Shown: positions 58,219 to 64,000 of the stretch, one piece after another | Position numbering within the stretch: the stretch's first letter is position 1 | Layout: every line of letters begins with the position of its first letter | DNA from: Atkinsonella hypoxylon | Lineage: Eukaryota > Ascomycota > Sordariomycetes > Hypocreales > Clavicipitaceae | DNA length: 64,000 bases | Reading direction: 5' to 3' | Assembly: GCA_000729835.1 (NCBI GenBank) | Contig: JFHB01000037.1 | Location: 145,784-209,783, forward strand | Notes under the pieces: model-generated | Seen by the model: only the letters and a program-made list of their open reading frames with translations | Database searches by the model: none | Told to the model about the DNA's origin: nothing | Made by a program: the position numbers and the translations under genes

Positions 58219-60619
58219 AAGGTAATATTAAGAAATCCTAGTTTAATATAAAAAGTATTAACTACTTAGGTGTAATAATTAAAGTTAGAAAAGGCATATA
58301 AATTAATCTAGCTAAGATTAAAGCTATTACTAGCTAGAAGATTAAAGATCTAACTTCTAAGACTGCACTAAGATTCTTCCTTAAGTTGTATAATTACATT
58401 TATATATTCTATAGTTACTTTAGCAATATAGCAAAACTACTAAATTACTTACTTAAGAAAGATACAACCTTTATTATTAAACTAGAATAACAATAAGTAT
58501 TTAATTTAATAAAGAAGTTAGCTACTTAAGCACCTATACTAGCTTTCTTTTAACCTAATAGAAAAACCTAAGTAGAAACTAATGCTTCTTATAACACTAT
58601 AGAAGAAGTAATTATATAGTTATAAGATAACAACAAATAAAAACCTATTAAATACTTTAGTAAGACTATAACACTAGCAGAATAAGCTTATTCTATCTAA
58701 AATTAAGAAATATTAGCTATAGTTTAAACGTTACAGCACTTTAAACCTAAGCTGCTTAGTACTTAATTCTTTATTATTACTAATTATTAAGCGCTATTAT
58801 ATTAGTTCACTAAAAAGCTACTGTTAATACATTAAGTTAAATAGGCTAATTTCCTTACTAACTTTAATATTACTTTTTAGTATTAAAAGGGAAAGAATAA
58901 TATTATTGCTAATACTCTATTAAGGAAGACTATTAATACTTCTACTGTTAAAGCCTAAGAAGCTTTAAACTAAACCTTTAAGATAATACTACCTAATTAA
59001 ATTAATAATATAACAATATTAAGTGTATAAAGGAGACTTTAAGGAGTAAACTTAGTAAACTTAATTATTAAAGAAAATAAAGAATAAGGTCTAGGTTTCT
59101 ATAATAAAAAGCTAGTAGTTTTAGTTTAAACTAGTAACAAAAAGATCTTTTTATATATAGCGTTAATTTATAAAGCTTATATACTACCTATTTTTACCTA
59201 TAAAGGTTAATATAAAACAATTAATTTTATTAAAAGGCAATATTAGTAGTAAAGAATAAACTATAATATCTAAACCTTTATAAAGAATTATTTAAACTAT
59301 AACTGTAATAAACCTTACTATAATAAAACTCTAGGCTTATTACACTCTTTACTAGTACTAAATAAAGTATAGAAGTAGGTAGTTGTTAATAGTAAGAATA
59401 TACCTCTAGATAAATTTAGCTATAACTATATCTAGGTGTTTATTTATAAATTTAGTTGCCTAATAGCTACTCTTTTAGGCTATAAAATAGATATAGCAGA
59501 AAAGATTGTACAACAGTATTATTAATATATATACTATTTCCTTAGCTTACCTAGTGTCTAGATTAGCAATAATACTAGCTCTTTTATATTAGAATTCTTA
59601 GAAATAATTAATAAGTTAACTAGTATAAAATATTACTATAGAAGTTCTTTACACCTATAAACCTAAAGAGCTATAGAAATTATAAATTAAGAATTAAATT
59701 AAAAGCTAAGATTCTATATTAACTAATATTAAAAACAGTAAAGTATTTACCTTTTTGCTTTAAACTTTATATATAACGTTTTATAGCACTTATTATTAAA
59801 TATATATTCTCTTTAGGTATTATTAAGTTAACTACTATAGAATCTATTAGCATTAAATAATAAACTATTTAATCTTATTAATTTAGAAAAAGTATAAGTT
59901 ACTTAAAATATTATTATATAAATAAAGGAGGTATAAGACCTTATATAGTAAAATATAGTTAAAGCCTAAAAGGTATAAAAGAACTAAGCTAATTAGAAAA
60001 GAAGAGAAGTTAACTTTAATATAAGTAATAAAGTCTATATATAGAAGAAAGGCTTTATAACTTTAGCTTTAACTACTTAACTAGATTCTTAATACACTAG
60101 TCTATAGTTAATAATTAAAAAGAGAGGCTATAGCTTTATCTTAAATATTTTAAACTAGTTTAAAGGTTCTCTATTATTTTATATAAATAGGCTACAGAAG
60201 GCACTAATTAATCTATTGCCTTAGTAGCTAATTACACTAAAGGAACTATAAGAAATCTAAGGCTAAATAGAGTATAAAGTTAACTAGGTACTAGCCTCTA
60301 GATTAAAAGGTTAAAATAAGACCTTAGAATATTAAGTTAGTTAAAAGGGTTATAACCTAGATAATTAATAGTATCTAGCGAGAAATTTAGCTAATATAGC
60401 AGTAGCTTTAGTTAAATTTTATAAGAAGTATTTAGATGCTATAGAACTACTAGTAAGACTATAGAAATAGTTAGTTACAGCTGCTAATAATAAAGCTATA
60501 GTAAAATATAGCAATAATAATATAGCTGCTAAGGATGCTATAATAAAGAGGAAAAGACCTATATAATATAGGTAAAACCTTTAATATTATTTAATAATAT
60601 TAGGTTTAGAAGAGAGTAG

Positions 60620-60957
60620 TGTAATAGTTATAAGCCCTTAGCATAATACCTTATTGTTATTTATTACCTTAATATTAAGGTGTTCTAAGTTAGCTACACT
60701 ATTAGCGCTAGCTTAAGCTGTAGGACCTTAGGTCTTCTTTAGAAAAACCTTAAACTATTGTAGAACAACATTAAACTATTAGATGCACTAGACGTAGCCC
60801 TACTTTAGGGTGTTAACTCCACTAGGGTCCATTAATCTTGTAGCCCCTAGGCACCTACAGAGGCTTTGCCTCCCTTTTCCTCCTTTCCTCTCCATCTTAG
60901 AGTCTTCGTTGATAGAGCCTAATAAGACCATTTAATCTTTCCCTTATGGCCGTGACA
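60620..60957 (+). repeat. 3' LTR of the Gypsy element
   Basis: 338 bp partner of 48655-48992. The right-hand 150 bases retain G and C (CCTCCCTTTTCCTCCTTTCC and GGCCGTGACA), while the left-hand part is RIP-like. The Copia host sequence resumes at 60958 with the second AATAG. Confidence 0.92.
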
Positions 60958-62568
60958 AATAGCTTGTTCTGAATCTACTAAAGTACTAGCTATACTAGGA
61001 TTATTAATAAATTAAGGGAATCCTAGGGCCCTAAATTGAATAGTTAAAGCTTGCTTTTACTGTTCAAAATTTTCAGGGCCTTTTAGCTTAGCAGCCTCTA
61101 GAATTAAGTGGACCTTCTTATTTAGCTCTTTTATAGTGCCTTCATTAAAAGCAGGCAGAAAAGTAGCACTATTAGAACTAGAAGGTTTAGGGGCTTTAAA
61201 AGAGACTTTAGAAGCTCTTTTAAAAGTAATAGGATCTACTACCTTAAAGGGAGACCCTATAGAGAGATTACCTATAGATGTAATTATAGTATCTAATTTA
61301 CTTAGTAAATTAGCTATATTACCTTTATTTTGGCTTTGTTTTGCTTTACTATGCCTAATGAATCTATTTAGGGTCTCTTGTTGCTTATCTATTTAAGCTT
61401 TTAGATTAGCTTAAACATTATAGACTTGCACTACTCTTTTAGAAGCTAATCTAGCTTCTTTTAGAGCTTTCTTAGCTGTATAATCTTCTTTATTGGAAGA
61501 GAAATCTACTGGCTGAGGGGGGGACCTTACTAGACTAGGAAAGCTAGTAGCAGCTGTAGCTAGTGTACTAGAACTACTACCCTATTTAGGGCTTGTACTC
61601 TTTCCCTTACCTATTCCTTTTAGTGCTATTTTTAAGGATTTTAATAGCTAATTTAACGCACTTTATAGCTAATTATAGCCTAATTACAGTGGAAATAGTA
61701 GTAAATAACAGTAATAATTCTTACTAAATATAGGCTAGAAGTGCTCTATATTTTCAGAAATTATACTGAGATTTTTCTCCAATTTCTTTTGTAACAGGTA
61801 TAACAGGCTCTAAAGGCTGCGTTGTATTGCGATCTATATATATATATAATTTATATAGCAGACTAGATTAATAAGCGGTTGCGAGAGGTATAAAACATAG
61901 ATCCTAGCTATTTTTAGCTAAAAAATTCAGGAGATTCTTCTCCAATTAGGTTCTAATAAATTAGTAGAGACCTAAGCACAGCTAATTTAGGGATATTTAG
62001 CTAATTCCTACTTTAAAATCCTAACTAGTGGGATTACTACACAAATTAATTCTGCAACTGAAAACACAGGAATATCTACAATAAGAGCTATTAGGCGTGC
62101 ACTATAAATTGTAGTATAGCCACTAACAGAGATGTATAGAGTGCACAATATACAAGATAACAGTACAACAACAAGCGATGCAGTGCAGCGCTAAGCTTAT
62201 TTCTTAATGGAAATAATTAATTAGGCAGTGCCTAATAAAACAATTTACAGTGCAAATATAATGTATATAGATGTATATATTTTGATGTTGCACAACAATA
62301 GAACCTAGCTATTAAGAATAGCTTTAAAAGTGTGTATATATAGGGTGCATAGGACTAGTGCAGGAGGTATAGGGTAGGCAGAATAAAAACACTAGTATAG
62401 TAGCTAGCGATGTGTGTGCAGCAGGTATTAATAGCTTCCAGCAAGCTACTAATAACAGCAATAGCTACTAGCGTAGGTCTTAATATAGCTTCTAGTAGGT
62501 AATACAGTATACAATAGTAGATTTTAGCGGGCTAACAGCTTGCAGATAGGTCTTCCGGGCTTATAACC

Positions 62569-63261
62569 TATTGAAAATAATAGGGATTATAGGACTAGAT
62601 ATCTAAGAGGGTAGTGGTCTCTTAGATTTAGCACCTGTAATTGCTTCTAGCAATTATTACGTAGTAGAAGCAGCAGTAGCTTAAATTAAGCTGTAGTGTA
62701 TAGTATAGATTACGTAGAGGCAATAGATAACTGTAATAGTAGTATCTTTATATTAAGAGCGCTGTAATGAACAGTAAAGGTAGAATCTTAAATCTTTCTA
62801 GTCCCTTATAGACCTACTAACTATATTAGCGGGCTGTAGTTGCTAGAAAGGGCTTATAAGCTACTTTATAATTTCTGTAAAAAGATTTACTATATAAAAA
62901 CAAAAAAATCGACTTATAGCTATATAAATAAGACGCTTACGTATATAATTTAATAAATTCTACTAATAATAAGCAACCCTTATAAGCAACTCTATCTAAT
63001 AATTATACTATTAAATAGCCCTAATTCTTAGCTTTTAAATAGTATACTTCTTGAATTTCTACTATTACTAGTTGTGGAGAAAATCGCTGTTAAAGTTAAC
63101 TATAGGTTAGGCAACTTTGCCTTAGTCGATTCTAGATGTTTTGCATCTAGTAACAGCGATATCTCTACTAAAAATCAACGTAACAAGACCTAATGAGGGT
63201 CACGTGATAGAGCAACTAGTAGGCATAAAAATAGGCTATACAGGGTAGCTTATTTTTAACA
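62569..63261 (-). repeat. 5' LTR of the outer Copia element
   Basis: 693-bp partner of 42803-43495, adjoining the tRNA primer site on its inner side (about 62555-62568). Its outer 250 bases are less mutated than those of the left copy. Confidence 0.92.
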
Positions 63262-63852
63262 GTAGTAACATTCTAGAAACAGAGACTTGCTTGTAGGGGT
63301 TGTTGTTGATAATAGTTGGAAGTCCATAATTGAAGCACGATAGCTAGCCTTAACAGGCGCAAAAACGCCTACATTAAGTGGTTGTAGCACGTGTAATAAA
63401 TGTTCCAGTAGAAAAAGTAGATAGATGTTGTTTTTAAAGTACTTAAGCATAAAGTCATTATTAATATAACTATTGTAACTATTAAGAATAAGAAGCTAGG
63501 CCTCTAACGATTTAGTAGGTGTTGTTTTAGGGATAAAGACCTCTTTTAGCTAATATAGCCTAATTGTATTTAATGTCCAGCCGTTAGGTAATGCTGTAAA
63601 GTGCTATATACTATATTTAGCTGTATTATCTTTATTAGGGAACTACTACTGCTGTACGCTCTATCCCTTAAATATAACAAAAGAGCAAATTGCTCTACTG
63701 TCTACACTAATGCACTTAATAATTAAAGTCTAATAACGTAATCTAGGGTGTTTTCTAATAATACTCTTTATTTACAAGCTTTTAAGCACTAGGCTATTGC
63801 TTCTCTAGCTCTCTTAAATGCCTATCTTGTTTATATTGTATTAGTTTGTTGT
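63262..63852 (-). mobile_element. Pogo/Fot-like DDE transposase, central part (right half of split element)
   Basis: On the minus strand, with a few stops ignored, this reads LKEVFIPKTTPTKSLEA, then LLILNSYNSYINNDFM (from LLILDGHGSH), then HVLQPLNVGVFAPVKASY. These are the second catalytic Asp region (now Asn, a G-to-A change) and the LLQPLDVGxFxPLK motif of pogo/Fot1 transposases. The frame runs into FLECYY at the GTAGT duplication and continues at 42802. The N-terminal DNA-binding part would lie to the right but is cut by the LTR-like sequence at 63853. Confidence 0.82.
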
Positions 63853-64000
63853 TGTAACGGACTAGGTCTTTGACCTAGTCTTGTAATATAGATGCCAATT
63901 GTACAAGAGTCACACGACTTGTACAATACGTATCCTTTTGCCGTAGGGGTTAGGCAGGGATTGGGCTAACGCCTATATGGAGTGCGCAGGCATCCGCTAT
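63853..64000. mobile_element. Start of a further LTR-like sequence running off the window
   Basis: Composition changes abruptly at TGTAACGGACTAGG, which resembles the start of the solo LTR at 47720 (TGTAATGGACTGGCCTAG). A hairpin, GACTAGGTC TTT GACCTAGTC, follows at once. The rest is G+C-richer than the transposase on its left. With no right end in view, identity as an LTR is a suggestion. Confidence 0.45.

Larger units (their letters stand above)
48655..60957 (+). mobile_element. Middle LTR retrotransposon, Ty3/Gypsy type, nested in the Copia element
   Basis: LTRs of 338 bp (48655-48992 and 60620-60957) start TGTAAC and end in GTGACA or its mutated form, and AATAG is duplicated on both sides (48650-48654, 60958-60962). 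On the plus strand near 51640-51835, with stops ignored, a Gypsy reverse transcriptase is readable: LTAF..Y.GTF, KVLPF.LKV, then YTNNVLIYID (from YADDVLIYTD). The coding frame stops at the inner insertion at 51908 and resumes at 58224 (IKKS.FNIKSINYLGVIIK). Without the inner element it is about 6 kb. Confidence 0.9.
42803..63261 (-). mobile_element. Outer LTR retrotransposon, Copia type, interrupted by nested insertions
   Basis: Two 693-bp LTRs (42803-43495 and 62569-63261) bound the element, and GTAGT flanks it on both sides (42798-42802, 63262-63266). Its own length without the nested element is about 8.2 kb. On the minus strand the LTR runs from TGTTAAAAATAAG to CAATA (probably CAACA before RIP). 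Just inside the right LTR, the minus strand reads GGTTATAAGCCCGG, close to the complement of the initiator-tRNA-Met anticodon arm. This is the half-tRNA primer site used by Copia-type elements. The reverse transcriptase YVDD region is near 44745-44760 (YVDN, then INKLKKLL and a VEFFLGV motif). Every frame is full of stops, so it is dead. Confidence 0.9.

Noticed and set aside
63991..64000. CATCCGCTAT at the right edge also occurs inverted beside the lolO break near 1898
   Set aside because: A 10-base match in 64 kb is expected by chance often enough; the flanks do not match.

Overview
The window is nuclear DNA of a filamentous ascomycete, most likely Clavicipitaceae (Hypocreales). Protein genes carry short introns of about 55-120 bases with GT..AG ends and CTAAC/CTGAC branch sites. 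The families are typical of Sordariomycetes, the first 9 kb closely matches the loline alkaloid (LOL) cluster known from Epichloe, and the last 22 kb is extremely A+T-rich repeat DNA of the kind left by repeat-induced point mutation (RIP).

Region 1 (1-9.2 kb) is a loline-type cluster in the known LOL order: the 3' end of lolD (ornithine-decarboxylase-like, running off the left edge), a wrecked lolO (2-oxoglutarate/Fe oxygenase that makes the ether bridge), lolA (ACT-domain protein), an HXXXD acyltransferase not in the LOL gene set I know, a cytochrome P450 scrap where lolP would lie, lolT (PLP enzyme) and lolE (phytanoyl-CoA-dioxygenase-like). lolA, lolT and lolE can be assembled as intact spliced genes. 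lolO is truncated, frameshifted and internally deleted. Two small non-autonomous elements with terminal inverted repeats flank lolO. The expected product, if upstream lolC and lolF exist, would stop before the ether bridge, perhaps at a 1-(acyl)aminopyrrolizidine.

Region 2 (9.2-20.9 kb) is gene-poor. It holds a small secreted Cys-rich protein with three exons and a phosphoketolase with three exons, separated by long stretches with no recognisable gene.

Region 3 (20.9-41.9 kb) is ordinary housekeeping DNA: CCT7 (chaperonin eta), SPT10-like histone-gene activator, mitochondrial ribosomal protein uS2m, a four-CBS plus PB1 tail-anchored protein, an Ace2/Swi5 zinc-finger regulator, a large DUF4470-type protein, and CCT6 (chaperonin zeta).

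Region 4 (about 42.2-64 kb) is one large nest of transposons. A pogo/Fot-like DNA transposon was interrupted by a Copia-type LTR retrotransposon (42803-63261, minus strand). That was interrupted by a Ty3/Gypsy element (48655-60957, plus strand), which in turn was interrupted by a third LTR element (51908-58218, minus strand). Each level has equal-length LTR pairs (693, 338 and 315 bp) and a perfect 5-bp target duplication. A less mutated solo LTR (47720-48042) sits in the Copia element, and another LTR-like end begins near 63853. No tRNA, rRNA or CRISPR was recognised.
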